Shown here: piece after piece, positions 44,534-53,619 of the stretch
Layout of the letters: each line of letters starts with the position of its first letter
How positions within the stretch are numbered: the stretch's first letter is position 1
Assembly: GCF_007858365.1 (NCBI RefSeq)
Contig: NZ_VFIO01000010.1
Location: 102,468-166,467, forward strand
DNA length: 64,000 nt
Direction of reading: 5' to 3'
Origin: Pseudomonas saxonica
GTDB taxonomy: Bacteria > Pseudomonadota > Gammaproteobacteria > Pseudomonadales > Pseudomonadaceae
Made by a program: the position numbers and the translations under genes
Notes under the pieces: model-generated
Told to the model about the DNA's origin: nothing
Seen by the model: only the letters and a program-made list of their open reading frames with translations
The model's database searches: none

Positions 44534-45739
44534 TCAGTCCGGTGTGGTTGTGTTGCGCCGAAGCGACAGGTAAAACATCGCCACGGCGGCGATGACGATG
44601 CCCGGTGCCGACGCCAGCATGACACCGGCGGTGCCGGTGCCCAGTGCGAGCATTTTGCCGGCCACCAATGGGCCGCTCATGGCACCCAGCCTGCCGATGG
44701 CCACCGCGCTGCCCACGCCTGTTGCGCGGATGGACGGGCGATAGAAGTGCGGTGCCAGCGCATACAGCACACACTGGCCGCCAGTCGCAAAAAAACCGGC
44801 GACAAAACCTGCCAGCAGCATGCTTTGCAGGTCAGTGGCCAGTCCCAGCGCGGTCAGTGACAGCAGAATACCCACGTAGATCAACGCAGACAGAGCCCAG
44901 GCGGGCAGACGATCCATCACCCAGCCCAGAAACAGCGTGCCGACGGCGGCCCCCAATTGCAGGGCGAGCATCACCCAGCTGGCCTCACGCCCGCTGAAAC
45001 CTTGACCGATGACCAGACTCGGCAACCAGTTGATCAGGATGTACACCACCATCAGGGTGAAGAAATAGCTGACCCAAATCAGCAGCGTTGACAGCGCTGC
45101 GCCTTCGCGGAACAGACCCTGCACAACGCCTACCGGCACCGCCTCCTGAGCAGTGCGAAACTGGAGCGACTCTGGCAAGTACAGGGCCAGCAGCGGCACG
45201 ATTAACAGCGGCACAACCCCACCCACGTAAAACACGCTGTGCCAGCTGCCACCCAGATCGGCGATGCCAATGATCGCTGCCAGCCCGGCGCCCAGTGGCA
45301 CGCCGCAGTACATCAGGCTGACCGCCATCCCGCGCAAGCGCGGGCCGGCTATTTCGCTGGTCAGCGCAATCAGGTTGGGCAGGGCGGCGCCCAGGCCCAC
45401 CCCGGTCAGGCAACGGGCAATCAACAGGCTATTGAAATCCCATGCCAGGGCCGTGGCCAGTGAGAACACCCCGAACAATGCCACTGACGCCATCAGCACG
45501 CGTTTACGGCCGATGCGATCCGCCAGCCGGCCACCCGCGAACGCGCCGGGCAGCAGGCCGAAGATCCCGGCGCTGAACACCCAGCTCATCTGTAACTTAT
45601 CCAGTTCAAAAGCGGCAGCCATGCCTTGGGCCGCGATCCCGGCGGCTTGCAGATCGAGGCCTTCCATAAGGGCCACGAGGAAACACAAAGCGATAGTGCG
45701 CGCCACCGGCAAAGCGGTGGTGACGTTGAGCGATGTCAT
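44534..45739 (-). CDS. mhpT: MFS transporter, 3-hydroxyphenylpropionate uptake (MhpT type)
   Basis: A 401-residue major facilitator of the aromatic acid:H+ symporter group with 12 predicted helices. The MFS loop motif GRLADRIGRKRVL lies after helix 2 and FLVALMEGLDLQAAG in helix 1 contains the DL pair typical of this group. The order mhpABCDFE-T is the same as in E. coli, which supports the name. A REP-containing gap of 184 bp separates it from mhpE, so it might have a separate or weakened transcript. Confidence 0.88.
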   Translation of the reverse strand: MTSLNVTTALPVARTIALCFLVALMEGLDLQAAGIAAQGMAAAFELDKLQMSWVFSAGIFGLLPGAFAGGRLADRIGRKRVLMASVALFGVFSLATALAWDFNSLLIARCLTGVGLGAALPNLIALTSEIAGPRLRGMAVSLMYCGVPLGAGLAAIIGIADLGGSWHSVFYVGGVVPLLIVPLLALYLPESLQFRTAQEAVPVGVVQGLFREGAALSTLLIWVSYFFTLMVVYILINWLPSLVIGQGFSGREASWVMLALQLGAAVGTLFLGWVMDRLPAWALSALIYVGILLSLTALGLATDLQSMLLAGFVAGFFATGGQCVLYALAPHFYRPSIRATGVGSAVAIGRLGAMSGPLVAGKMLALGTGTAGVMLASAPGIVIAAVAMFYLSLRRNTTTPD

Positions 45740-45772
45740 GGGCTGTACCCGTTTTATTGTTGTAGTACGCCC

Positions 45773-45907
45773 CGTAGCAGCTGCCGGAGGCGGCGTTCGA
45801 TTGCGCAGCGATCGTCCATTCAGAGCACGCGGTAATGCAGGTGAACCGCGTGATCCGGATTTACGACGACTGCGTCGCCGAACGCAGCCTTCGGCAGCTG
45901 CTACGGG
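45773..45907. repeat. Inverted REP-type pair between mhpE and mhpT
   Basis: CGTAGCAGCTGCCGGAGGCG at the left and CGCAGCCTTCGGCAGCTGC with TACGGG at the right are inverted copies of the repeat unit. ACGACTGCGTCG and CGATTGCGCAGCGATCG are internal palindromes. It splits the mhp gene string. Confidence 0.7.
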
Positions 45908-45923
45908 GGTAGGGAAGCAAGGT

Positions 45924-46934
45924 TCAGCGTTTAAGCAAATCCAGCGCCACGTCGACGATCATGTCTTCCTGACCGCCGACCATGCGCCGTTTACCCAGCT
46001 CGACCAGAATGTCCAAGGTCTTCAAACCGTACTTCTGCGCGGCAATTTCGGCGTGGCGCAAGAAGCTCGAATACACACCCGCATAGCCCAGCGCCAAGGT
46101 TTCGCGGTCGACCCGCACCGGCCGATCCTGCAATGGCCGCACGATGTCATCCGCCGCATCCATCAAGGTGTACAGGTCAGTGCCGTGGTTCCAGCCCATG
46201 CGCTCGGCAGCAGCAATGAACACTTCCAGCGGCGCATTACCGGCCCCGGCGCCCATGCCCGCAAGGCTGGCGTCGATCCGGTCACAGCCTTCTTCAACCG
46301 CCGTGATCGAGTTGGCCACACCCAGCGAGAGGTTGTGGTGGGCATGCATGCCGGTTTCGGTTTCAGGCTTGAGCACCGCTTTGAACGCCCGAAAGCGATC
46401 GCGAATATCCTGCATGTTCATCGCTCCGCCCGAGTCGGCCATGTACACGCAGGTGGCGCCGTAGCTTTCCATCAGTTTGGCCTGTGCGGCCAACTGCTCG
46501 GCTGGAATCATGTGGCTCATCATCAGAAAACCCACAGTGTCCATGCCCAGTTCACGGGCGTATTCAATGTGCTGTTTCGACACGTCGGCTTCGGTGCAGT
46601 GAGTGGCAATACGCACCACCCGCGCCCCGGCGTTATACGCGGCCTTGAGGTCATGCACGGTGCCGATACCGGGCAGCAGCAAGGTGGTGATTTTGGCGTG
46701 GCTGATCACGTCCGCTGCCGCTTCGATCCATTCCAGATCGGTGTGAGAGGCAAAACCGTAGTTGAAGCTGGAGCCTTGCAGGCCGTCGCCGTGGGCCACT
46801 TCGATGGCGTCGACACGGGCGTTGTCCAGCGCGCGGGCAATGTCTTGCACGTTCTTGAGCGAGTATTGATGACGTACCGCATGGCTGCCGTCGCGCAGGG
46901 TCACGTCGCTGATGTAGATCTTTTTACCGTTCAT
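45924..46934 (-). CDS. mhpE: 4-hydroxy-2-oxovalerate aldolase MhpE
   Basis: A 336-residue class II pyruvate aldolase that splits 4-hydroxy-2-oxovalerate into pyruvate and acetaldehyde. The DVTLRDGSHAVRHQYS start holds the metal-binding Asp and catalytic His/Arg, and MHAHHNLSLGVANSI the metal-binding His pair. The C-terminal domain contacts the dehydrogenase MhpF, to which acetaldehyde is channelled. mhpF is directly upstream, 10 bp away. A GGAGAAG site precedes the ATG. Confidence 0.96.
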   Translation of the reverse strand: MNGKKIYISDVTLRDGSHAVRHQYSLKNVQDIARALDNARVDAIEVAHGDGLQGSSFNYGFASHTDLEWIEAAADVISHAKITTLLLPGIGTVHDLKAAYNAGARVVRIATHCTEADVSKQHIEYARELGMDTVGFLMMSHMIPAEQLAAQAKLMESYGATCVYMADSGGAMNMQDIRDRFRAFKAVLKPETETGMHAHHNLSLGVANSITAVEEGCDRIDASLAGMGAGAGNAPLEVFIAAAERMGWNHGTDLYTLMDAADDIVRPLQDRPVRVDRETLALGYAGVYSSFLRHAEIAAQKYGLKTLDILVELGKRRMVGGQEDMIVDVALDLLKR

Positions 46935-46944
46935 GGTCTTCTCC

Positions 46945-47883
46945 TCAGGCGTTAAGCATCGACAACGCCATGCGCTCGGCGGTGGCCAAGGCAGCGGAGG
47001 TCATGATGTCGAGATTGCCGGCGTACGCGGGCAGGTAATGGGCAGCCCCTTCGACTTCGAGAAAGACCGAGGTCTTGAGGCCCGAAAACTTGCCCAGACC
47101 GGGAATGTTCAACGGTGCATCCTCGGGGATGACGTCGAACTGCACCTTTTGTTTGAGTCGGTAGCCCGGCACATAGGCCTGCACGGCCGCTGCCATTTCG
47201 ACGATGGAGGCTTCAACCAGGCCCTGATCGGCCGCTTCGGACAGCACAAACACCGTGTCGCGCATCATCAACGGCGGCTCGGCCGGGTTCATCACGATGA
47301 TGGCCTTGCCCTGGGTCGCGCCGCCAATCACTTCGATGGCCTTGGAGGTGGTTTCGGTGAATTCGTCGATATTGGCGCGGGTGCCGGGGCCGGCGGATTT
47401 GCTGGCAATGGAGGCGACGATTTCGGCGTAGTGAACCTTGGCCACACGGGACACGGCCGCCACCATCGGAATGGTCGCTTGCCCGCCACAGGTGACCATG
47501 TTGACGTTGAGCTGATTGAGGTTCTGTTCCAGATTGACCACGGGTACGCAGTACGGGCCGATGGCCGCAGGCGTCAGGTCAATCAGGCGAATACCCGGTT
47601 TGACCGAGCGCAAAAAGGCGTCGTTCTTGACGTGAGCACCGGCGGATGTAGCGTCGAAGACGAAGTCGATGTCCTTGAACACGTCCATGCGGGTCAAGCC
47701 CTCGACGCCTTCGTGGGTGATGGCCACGCCCATGCGTTCGGCGCGAGCCAGACCGTCGGAAGCGGGGTCGATGCCGACCATGACGGCCATTTCCAGGTGC
47801 TTGCCGTTGCGCAGTATCTTGATCATCAAATCGGTGCCGATGTTGCCGGAACCGATGATCGCGACTTTAAGTTTCTTGTTCAT
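46945..47883 (-). CDS. mhpF: Acetaldehyde dehydrogenase (acylating) MhpF
   Basis: A 312-residue enzyme that converts acetaldehyde from MhpE to acetyl-CoA with NAD+ and CoA. It has the Rossmann start VAIIGSGNIGTDLMIK and the catalytic Cys in NMVTCGGQATIPMV (about residue 130). The ATG at 47883 is chosen because it begins the Rossmann strand; the frame runs 102 nt further without conserved sequence. It lies 52 bp after mhpD and forms a complex with MhpE in known systems. Confidence 0.96.
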   Translation of the reverse strand: MNKKLKVAIIGSGNIGTDLMIKILRNGKHLEMAVMVGIDPASDGLARAERMGVAITHEGVEGLTRMDVFKDIDFVFDATSAGAHVKNDAFLRSVKPGIRLIDLTPAAIGPYCVPVVNLEQNLNQLNVNMVTCGGQATIPMVAAVSRVAKVHYAEIVASIASKSAGPGTRANIDEFTETTSKAIEVIGGATQGKAIIVMNPAEPPLMMRDTVFVLSEAADQGLVEASIVEMAAAVQAYVPGYRLKQKVQFDVIPEDAPLNIPGLGKFSGLKTSVFLEVEGAAHYLPAYAGNLDIMTSAALATAERMALSMLNA

Positions 47884-47935
47884 TATTGTTGCCTCATGTG
47901 CACGCAGGTTGCCGGTTGCACCGGCGGTGCCTGTC

Positions 47936-48739
47936 TTACGAGAAATCCACGCCGACCTGGCCAATGCCTTCGATGTGCGCTTCAAAACGATCCCCGGCGG
48001 CCACCGCCACCATCGGCCCCAATGCGCCGGTCAAAATGATGTCGCCGGCCTTGAGCGGATTGCCCAGCCGCGCCATGGTGCGGGCCAGCCATACCGCTGC
48101 ATTGATCGGGTGGCCCAGGCATTGCGCGCCGCTGCCGGTGGACACTTGCTCATCGTTGCGGGTCATGCGCATAACCGCGTTGCGCAAGTCCAGCCCTTCA
48201 ATGCGCCGGGCCGGGCCGCCCAACACATAGCAGCCGCTGGAGGCGTTATCGGCCACGGTGTCGACGAAACGGATATTCCATTGCTGCACCCGACTGCCGA
48301 CAATCTCCAGCGCGGGCACAACCCAGCCCGTCGCGCTCATGACTTCGTCAAAGGTGGTGTCGGCGTGGGGCAGATCGTGTTGCAGGATCAAGGCGATTTC
48401 TGCCTCGATTTTGGGTTGCAGCACACGCTCCAGGGGCACGGTCTGGTTGTCGCCGTAGCACATGTCGGCAAACAGGGTGCCGAAGTCCGGTTGGTCGACG
48501 CCCAGTTGCGCTTGCACCTTGGGGTTGGTCAGGCCAATCTTGCGGCCGACCACACGGCGGCCATTGGCTACGGCGTGGGCGACGTTTAGCTGTTGGATGG
48601 CGTACGCAGCGCTGGCGTTGTCTTCACCGATCTGCTCGCGCAGCGGCCCGATGGCTTCGCCGCTGATTTCAGCCTGGCGCAGGTCGGCGGCCAATTGCGC
48701 CAATGTTTCTGGGGTCACATTCATAAGAGTCTCAGTCAT
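47936..48739 (-). CDS. mhpD: 2-hydroxypenta-2,4-dienoate hydratase MhpD
   Basis: A 267-residue hydratase that turns 2-hydroxypenta-2,4-dienoate into 4-hydroxy-2-oxovalerate. Sequence landmarks are RRVVGRKIGLTNPKVQAQLG, FADMCYGDN, the metal-binding KIEAEIAL (two Glu) and GDIILTGALGPMV. The ATG at 48739 shares its A with the mhpC stop (TGATG), which points to coupling; a second ATG at 48724 gives a start resembling E. coli MhpD and is possible. It lies between mhpC and mhpF. Confidence 0.95.
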   Translation of the reverse strand: MTETLMNVTPETLAQLAADLRQAEISGEAIGPLREQIGEDNASAAYAIQQLNVAHAVANGRRVVGRKIGLTNPKVQAQLGVDQPDFGTLFADMCYGDNQTVPLERVLQPKIEAEIALILQHDLPHADTTFDEVMSATGWVVPALEIVGSRVQQWNIRFVDTVADNASSGCYVLGGPARRIEGLDLRNAVMRMTRNDEQVSTGSGAQCLGHPINAAVWLARTMARLGNPLKAGDIILTGALGPMVAVAAGDRFEAHIEGIGQVGVDFS

Positions 48740-49602
48740 CAATGGGTGAGGAAGTCCAGCACCATGCGGTTGAACGCATCTGCGTGTTCCCACTGCGCCC
48801 AGTGCCCGCAACGGTTGAATACGTGCAGTCGGGCTTTAGGCAGGCCGGCCAGCAGGCGCAGGCCGGTGTCCATCGGTACAAAACGGTCTTCACGGCCCCA
48901 CACCAGCAAAGTCTCGGCACTGATTTCGTGCAGGCGATGGCTAAAGTCAGGGAATTGCTTGGGGTTGAGGGTGCTGCTTTTAACGAAGTTTTCCAGGTGA
49001 TCGCGGCGCGACAGGATGTTGTCGAGGCGGGTCTGGAACAGCTCTTCGGTCAAGCTGCTGGCGTCGAACACGAAGACGCTCATCATCTTCTTCAGGTTGT
49101 CGATGGTCGGATCGCGGTACAGCGCGCCGATCAGCTTGATGCCTTCAGTGGGTTGCGGCACAAACGCGCTCGGGCCGCCGGTGCCGCCGCCCATCAGGAT
49201 CAGTTTGCCGATGCGCTCAGGGTTTTCCAGAGCAAAGGCCACGGTGCTGTGGGCCCCCATTGAGTTGCCAATAATGTGCACGCGGTCCAGATCCAGCACA
49301 TCCAGCAAACCCTTGAGCGCGGTGGCATTGAGGTTCGAGCGCGAGCCTTGGCTCACAACCGGGTCGCTTTTGCTCCAGCCCGGGCAGTCGAGCAGGATCA
49401 CCCGGTAACCGGCGTTGACCAAGGGTTCGATATTGCGGTTGAAGTTGGCCCAGCCGCTGGCACCGGGGCCAGAGCCGTGAAGCATGATCACGGTCTCTTT
49501 GCCTTGGCCGACATCGTTGTAATGCAGTTGTAAGTCCAGATCGCCTTCTTTGATGCGGGCGAACCGGCTGGTGGACGCTTCAGTGAATGCAGTGGCAGTC
49601 AT
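48739..49602 (-). CDS. mhpC: 2-hydroxy-6-oxonona-2,4-dienedioate hydrolase MhpC
   Basis: A 287-residue alpha/beta-hydrolase that cleaves the ring-fission product to 2-hydroxypentadienoate and succinate (or fumarate from cinnamate-derived substrate). The oxyanion region LHGSGPGASGW, nucleophile elbow GNSMGAHS (Ser at about residue 115), Asp in VWGREDRFVP and His in NRCGHWAQWE complete the triad. The ATG at 49602 has AAGGAA upstream. It follows mhpB by 17 bp and its stop overlaps the mhpD start. Confidence 0.96.
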   Translation of the reverse strand: MTATAFTEASTSRFARIKEGDLDLQLHYNDVGQGKETVIMLHGSGPGASGWANFNRNIEPLVNAGYRVILLDCPGWSKSDPVVSQGSRSNLNATALKGLLDVLDLDRVHIIGNSMGAHSTVAFALENPERIGKLILMGGGTGGPSAFVPQPTEGIKLIGALYRDPTIDNLKKMMSVFVFDASSLTEELFQTRLDNILSRRDHLENFVKSSTLNPKQFPDFSHRLHEISAETLLVWGREDRFVPMDTGLRLLAGLPKARLHVFNRCGHWAQWEHADAFNRMVLDFLTH

Positions 49603-49619
49603 GGCAGTGTTCCTTGAAT

Positions 49620-50573
49620 TCAAAGGGAGGTGTGCAGCGGCTTCGCGCCCAAAGCGCCGAAGCCTGCGATCCACTCGGGAATCGGGCGGTAGTAACGGCC
49701 TTCGGCCTGGTAAGGGCCGAAAGCTGACAAGGCGGCGAAGGCGGCCACCCAAGTCTTGACTTCGTGGGTCGACTTACCGGCCAGCGCCGACAGTTCGTCA
49801 TTGCCCAAACCGTCGAAGTCGCTCAACCGGCCCTGTTCCAGGGTGTCGAGAAAGTGCTGGTCCCACACAGGGTTGAGCGGGTGCAAGCTGTTCTGGTCTT
49901 CAACAAAGTGGCGTGCTGCCTGAATCACCCGTTGCTGGCGTGCCTGACGTTCATCGGCGGGCAACTGGCGACCGCTGCCCATCAAACGGTCGGCCATGCG
50001 CGCATCGACCTTGGCCAACTCCGGCACGGGAGGCTGATGGGAGAGGCCGCCGGAGGCCAGAAACAGCACCCGCAGGTTCAGCGATTTGGCCCATTGGCCA
50101 ATGGCCTCGCCGAGCAGTCGCGCTCGCTTGAAACCGGGCAGCGGTACCGCCACCGAGTTGATAAACACGGGAATCACCGGGCACTGGCTCAACCCGCCCA
50201 GCAGCAACTCCAGCGGTTGCGCAAAGGCGTGGTCGACCTGCATGCGGTAGGACACGGCGGTATCAATACCCGCGTCCATGACCGCCTGTGCGCAGTTTTG
50301 GGCCAGCGCTTTGGGCACGTCCAGCGGCCCGGCGGCGGTGTCGAAATCACCGATGGCCTCGGCGGCCATGCCAATGCAAAACGGCGGCATCACGTCGTAA
50401 AAAAAACCGTTGTAGTGATCCGGGCCGAACAGCACGATCAGTTGTGGATCAAAGCGGGCGATACGCTCGCGAGCCTCACCGATCATGGCATCGACTTCGG
50501 CCAGCACCTCAGGGGCCGGATCAACGAAGCCCACCAGCGGGGTATGCGACAAGCAGTGCAGATAAGCGCTCAT
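49620..50573 (-). CDS. mhpB: 3-(2,3-dihydroxyphenyl)propionate 1,2-dioxygenase MhpB
   Basis: A 317-residue class III (LigB-type) extradiol dioxygenase using Fe(II). It opens the ring of 2,3-dihydroxyphenylpropionate between C1 and C2. Landmarks are CLSHTPLVGFVDPAPEV (metal-ligand His), GPDHYNGFFYDVMPPFC (second His), and MQVDHAFAQPLELL (catalytic His). The ATG is 1 nt after the mhpA stop (TGAGATG), so translation is coupled to MhpA. Confidence 0.96.
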   Translation of the reverse strand: MSAYLHCLSHTPLVGFVDPAPEVLAEVDAMIGEARERIARFDPQLIVLFGPDHYNGFFYDVMPPFCIGMAAEAIGDFDTAAGPLDVPKALAQNCAQAVMDAGIDTAVSYRMQVDHAFAQPLELLLGGLSQCPVIPVFINSVAVPLPGFKRARLLGEAIGQWAKSLNLRVLFLASGGLSHQPPVPELAKVDARMADRLMGSGRQLPADERQARQQRVIQAARHFVEDQNSLHPLNPVWDQHFLDTLEQGRLSDFDGLGNDELSALAGKSTHEVKTWVAAFAALSAFGPYQAEGRYYRPIPEWIAGFGALGAKPLHTSL

Positions 50574-50574
50574 C

Positions 50575-52233
50575 TCAAGCCACCTTGCTGACGACAGGCG
50601 TCACGCTGGCGAGCGGCTGGGCGTTGAGTGCCAGCGTCAACTCATCGCAGGTACGACCCAGCGTTTGCGGGGTGGCCAGCCCGGCGAGAAAGCGGTCAGG
50701 GCGCAGCAGGGCGATGGAAGATGAACCGCGAGCGAACCATTCACGCAAACGACCACTGCTGTCACCCACACGAATCACCTCGTGACCCGCGTCGCTCGGC
50801 GCTCTGAGCTGAACATCGGGCAGCACTTGAATAAAGCGCGTACCCATCGCTTTCCAGTGGGTGATTTGCGCGGCGCTCAGGCCCCAGGTAGGGTCGCAAC
50901 CCCACGCGATAATCGCGAAGTTTTCACCGATCACTTCATCAAGCCGCACCGTGGCCCCGGCGTCGGTGAGCACCTGGGGCTGAATAAACATTTTGCCCAC
51001 CGGCGAGCCTTTTTCAGTGGGTACGATCAACGCGCCACGGGTGTATTGCGGCATCGGCTTGAAGCGCATTTCAACGAAGTAGCGCTTGATCGGAGGCACA
51101 TAGTTGAGCAGCCATGACACACCATCACGCAGGGTTCCTTGCCAGCGCTTGGGCGGCGCCAATACATGCCCGGCCATGACCGACAAGTCGATCATCGCCT
51201 TGGCGTGGTCACGGCGTTCCAGTTCATAGCTGTCCAGCAAGCTGTCGTTTGCCAGCCCTTTGACCACCCGGGATAATTTCCAGGCCAGGTTGGAGGCGTC
51301 GCGCATGCCGCTGTTATAACCCTGGCCCTGCCAGACCGGCATGATGTGCGCGGCATCACCGGCCAGCAGTACCCGGCCATCACGGAACCGGCCCGCAAGA
51401 CGAGCGTTGTGGGTGTAGACGCGGCTGCGGATCAACTCGATGCGGTCCGGGTCGGGTAGCACCTTGGCAAGCAGCTTGCGCATGTTTTCGGGCTTGCTCA
51501 GTTCGGCCTCGGTCTCGCCGGGCATGACCATGAATTCGAAGCGGCGTACGCCGTGGGGCAGGGCGGCGGACACGTACGGCCGTACGGGGTCGCAGCACAG
51601 GTACACATGCGGCGTGCTCAACGGGTCATTGGCAATGTCCACCACGATCCACTGATTGGGCGCAGTCTTGCCTTCAAAGCTGATATTGAGGCTGCGGCGC
51701 ACCAGGCTGTTACCGCCGTCGCAACCAATCAGGTACTGGGCCTTTAAGCATTCACGGCGACCGTCAGCGCTTTTCAGCGTCAGTTGCACACCGCTCTCGC
51801 TTTGCTCAAAGCCTTCAAGTTCGCGACCGAACAGCACCTTGACGTTGTCAAAACGGGCCAGCCCCTCAAACAGCACACGGTCGGCCAGCGGCTGGATAAA
51901 GGCGTTGCGGCGCGACCAGCCAAACTCATCGGTCTTGGGCTGAATATCGGCAAAACAGCGACCCTTGGGTGTCATAAAGCGCATGGCATGCCAAGGGGTG
52001 GTGTGCGGCAACACGTTCTCGGCCAGACCCACTGCTTGAAACGTGCGCAGGCTTTCGTCATCCAGGCCGATGGCGCGAGGGTAGTCGATCAGGCTGTCGA
52101 GCTTTTCTACCAAGGTGACGTTCACACCACATTGGCCCAGGTAGTTGGCGATCATCAGCCCGACAGGGCCGGCGCCAACAATGGCGACATCAGTGGACAG
52201 CTCCACAGGGCTAGACAGGTGGGCAGTACTCAT
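50575..52233 (-). CDS. mhpA: 3-(3-hydroxyphenyl)propionate hydroxylase MhpA
   Basis: A 552-residue group A flavoprotein monooxygenase that hydroxylates 3-(3-hydroxyphenyl)propionate to the 2,3-dihydroxy compound with NADH and O2. The FAD motif VAIVGAGPVGLMIANYL is near the N-terminus, the GCDGGNSLVRR DG motif in the middle and GRVLLAGDAAHIMP as the second FAD motif. The ATG at 52233 has GGAG 6 nt upstream and starts just before the FAD strand, so I prefer it to 52311. It is the first gene of the operon. Confidence 0.96.
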   Translation of the reverse strand: MSTAHLSSPVELSTDVAIVGAGPVGLMIANYLGQCGVNVTLVEKLDSLIDYPRAIGLDDESLRTFQAVGLAENVLPHTTPWHAMRFMTPKGRCFADIQPKTDEFGWSRRNAFIQPLADRVLFEGLARFDNVKVLFGRELEGFEQSESGVQLTLKSADGRRECLKAQYLIGCDGGNSLVRRSLNISFEGKTAPNQWIVVDIANDPLSTPHVYLCCDPVRPYVSAALPHGVRRFEFMVMPGETEAELSKPENMRKLLAKVLPDPDRIELIRSRVYTHNARLAGRFRDGRVLLAGDAAHIMPVWQGQGYNSGMRDASNLAWKLSRVVKGLANDSLLDSYELERRDHAKAMIDLSVMAGHVLAPPKRWQGTLRDGVSWLLNYVPPIKRYFVEMRFKPMPQYTRGALIVPTEKGSPVGKMFIQPQVLTDAGATVRLDEVIGENFAIIAWGCDPTWGLSAAQITHWKAMGTRFIQVLPDVQLRAPSDAGHEVIRVGDSSGRLREWFARGSSSIALLRPDRFLAGLATPQTLGRTCDELTLALNAQPLASVTPVVSKVA

Positions 52234-52276
52234 GGGTATCTCCGTACAGCGCATTTTTGGATTTCTTGTTGCGCGC

Positions 52277-52305
52277 AGTATGGAAATCGCAAGGCTGGTG
52301 AACAA
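52277..52305 (-). promoter_or_regulatory. Probable mhpA promoter
   Basis: On the minus strand TTGTTC (52305-52300) and CATACT (52282-52277) are spaced by 17 bp, a reasonable sigma-70 promoter. Transcription would start near 52270, about 37 bp before the mhpA ATG. The MhpR-type operator lies about 60 bp upstream of that point. Confidence 0.5.
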
Positions 52306-52321
52306 CGACAACCCTTGTTAG

Positions 52322-52338
52322 GGTGCACAGAGTGCACA
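52322..52338. promoter_or_regulatory. MhpR operator
   Basis: GGTGCACAGAGTGCACA matches the E. coli MhpR site as I recall it (GGTGCACCTGGTGCACA) in both arms; only the 3-nt centre differs. It lies in the divergent mhpR-mhpA region, 84 bp from mhpA and 34 bp from mhpR, at about -60 from the predicted mhpA start point, the position used for activation in E. coli. Confidence 0.8.
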
Positions 52339-52372
52339 TCGTTGATTTACCGATAAAAATAATGGAAGGCAC

Positions 52373-53155
52373 ATGAGCGAAACCGAATACAAAGCCGTGC
52401 GTGGTTTGATCCGGGGGCTGGCATTGATTAACGGTCTGAACCGTTTTGATGGCGGTGCCAGCACGGCGCAATTGGCCGAACAAAGCGGCTTGCACCGCAC
52501 TACCGTGCGTCGGTTGCTGGAAACATTGCAGGTCGAAGGGTACGTGCGGCGCAGTGAGTCGGATGACAGTTACCGGCTGACGCTCAAAGTGCGCGAACTC
52601 AGCGAAGGCTATCGCGATGAGCAATGGATCTCCGCCATTTGCGCGCCTTTGCTCGGCCAGTTATTGCAACAAGTGGCGTGGCCCACCGACCTGTGCACCC
52701 TGGATGGCGACGCCATGGTGATCCGTGAGACCACCCATCGCTTCAGTCGCCTGTCGTTTCACCGCTCGATGGTCGGGCGCCGTTTGCCGTTGTTGATGAC
52801 CGCGACCGGGCGTGCCTACTTTTCGTTTTGCCCGCCCGCCGAGCGCCATGAGTTGGTAGAGTTGATGATCAGTCGTGGTGATGCGCAATCTGCGCTGGCG
52901 GCAGACAGTCGTTTTGTCGAGCGCCTGATTGAACACACGCGCAGCAAAGGCTATGGCGAAAACAACGCACATTGGGGCGAAGAGCGCAAAATCGCGGCCA
53001 TTGCCATTCCGGTGATGCATGAGGCGCGGGTCATGGGTTGCCTGAATCTGGTGTATATCGCCAAAGCCATGCCGGTTGAAGAAGCCGCGCGGCGGTTTCT
53101 GCCAGCGATGCACGAGGTCGTGGGTAAAATCCAGGCCGGGTTGATCGGTCAGTGA
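52373..53155 (+). CDS. mhpR: IclR family transcriptional activator MhpR
   Basis: A 260-residue IclR-type regulator. The N-terminal winged helix contains STAQLAEQSGLHRTTVRRLL (recognition helix, residues 32-51), and the C-terminal effector domain spans roughly residues 80-255, with the SMVGRRLPLLMTATGRAY stretch typical of IclR. MhpR activates the mhp operon in response to 3-(3-hydroxyphenyl)propionate. It is divergent from mhpA across a promoter region with a matching operator. AAGGCAC precedes the ATG. Confidence 0.93.
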   Translation: MSETEYKAVRGLIRGLALINGLNRFDGGASTAQLAEQSGLHRTTVRRLLETLQVEGYVRRSESDDSYRLTLKVRELSEGYRDEQWISAICAPLLGQLLQQVAWPTDLCTLDGDAMVIRETTHRFSRLSFHRSMVGRRLPLLMTATGRAYFSFCPPAERHELVELMISRGDAQSALAADSRFVERLIEHTRSKGYGENNAHWGEERKIAAIAIPVMHEARVMGCLNLVYIAKAMPVEEAARRFLPAMHEVVGKIQAGLIGQ

Positions 53156-53211
53156 TCCTCTGGAGTAAACTGCTGGTCGCTTAATCTTCAAAACCCAGAG
53201 GCACACATCAC

Positions 53212-53619
53212 ATGGCAACTGCATCAGCGTTTATCGATATTCCTGTTTCGGCCGATCAGGTGTGGCAATTGGTAGGTGGTTTCAACTCGTTGCCCGACTG
53301 GCTACCGTTCATTATCAGCAGCGAGGCCAGTGAAGGCGGGCGCCTGCGCCATCTCAAGACCGCAGATGCCGCCATAGTCGAGCGTCTGCAAACCTTCGAT
53401 AACGCAGCTAAAACCTACAGTTACTCGATCGTTGAGTCGCCGTTTCCGGTGGCCGATTACTTGGCAACCTTGAAAGTCGAAGTCCACGGTGAGGGCGCGC
53501 GGGTCACTTGGTCGGGCAGCTTCACACCAGTGGGCGTCAGCGACGACGAGGCCCATGCCTTGTTCAAAGGTGTGTACGAGGGGGGATTGCAAGCCTTGAA
53601 AGCCAATTTTCCGGGTTAA
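53212..53619 (+). CDS. SRPBCC (START-like) family protein
   Basis: A 135-residue helix-grip protein of the polyketide cyclase/Bet v1-like group. It starts with SAFIDIPVSADQVWQLVGGF, typical of these ligand-binding domains, and continues with TYSYSIVESPFPVADYLATL. Such proteins bind hydrophobic or aromatic small molecules in a cavity. The gene is 56 bp after mhpR on the same strand with an AGAGG site, so it may be co-transcribed, but a role in phenylpropionate use is only a guess. Confidence 0.82.
   Translation: MATASAFIDIPVSADQVWQLVGGFNSLPDWLPFIISSEASEGGRLRHLKTADAAIVERLQTFDNAAKTYSYSIVESPFPVADYLATLKVEVHGEGARVTWSGSFTPVGVSDDEAHALFKGVYEGGLQALKANFPG

Noticed and set aside
45264..46955. 563-codon frame antisense to mhpT and mhpE
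   Set aside because: It crosses two real genes and the REP-containing gap, without any recognisable domain.
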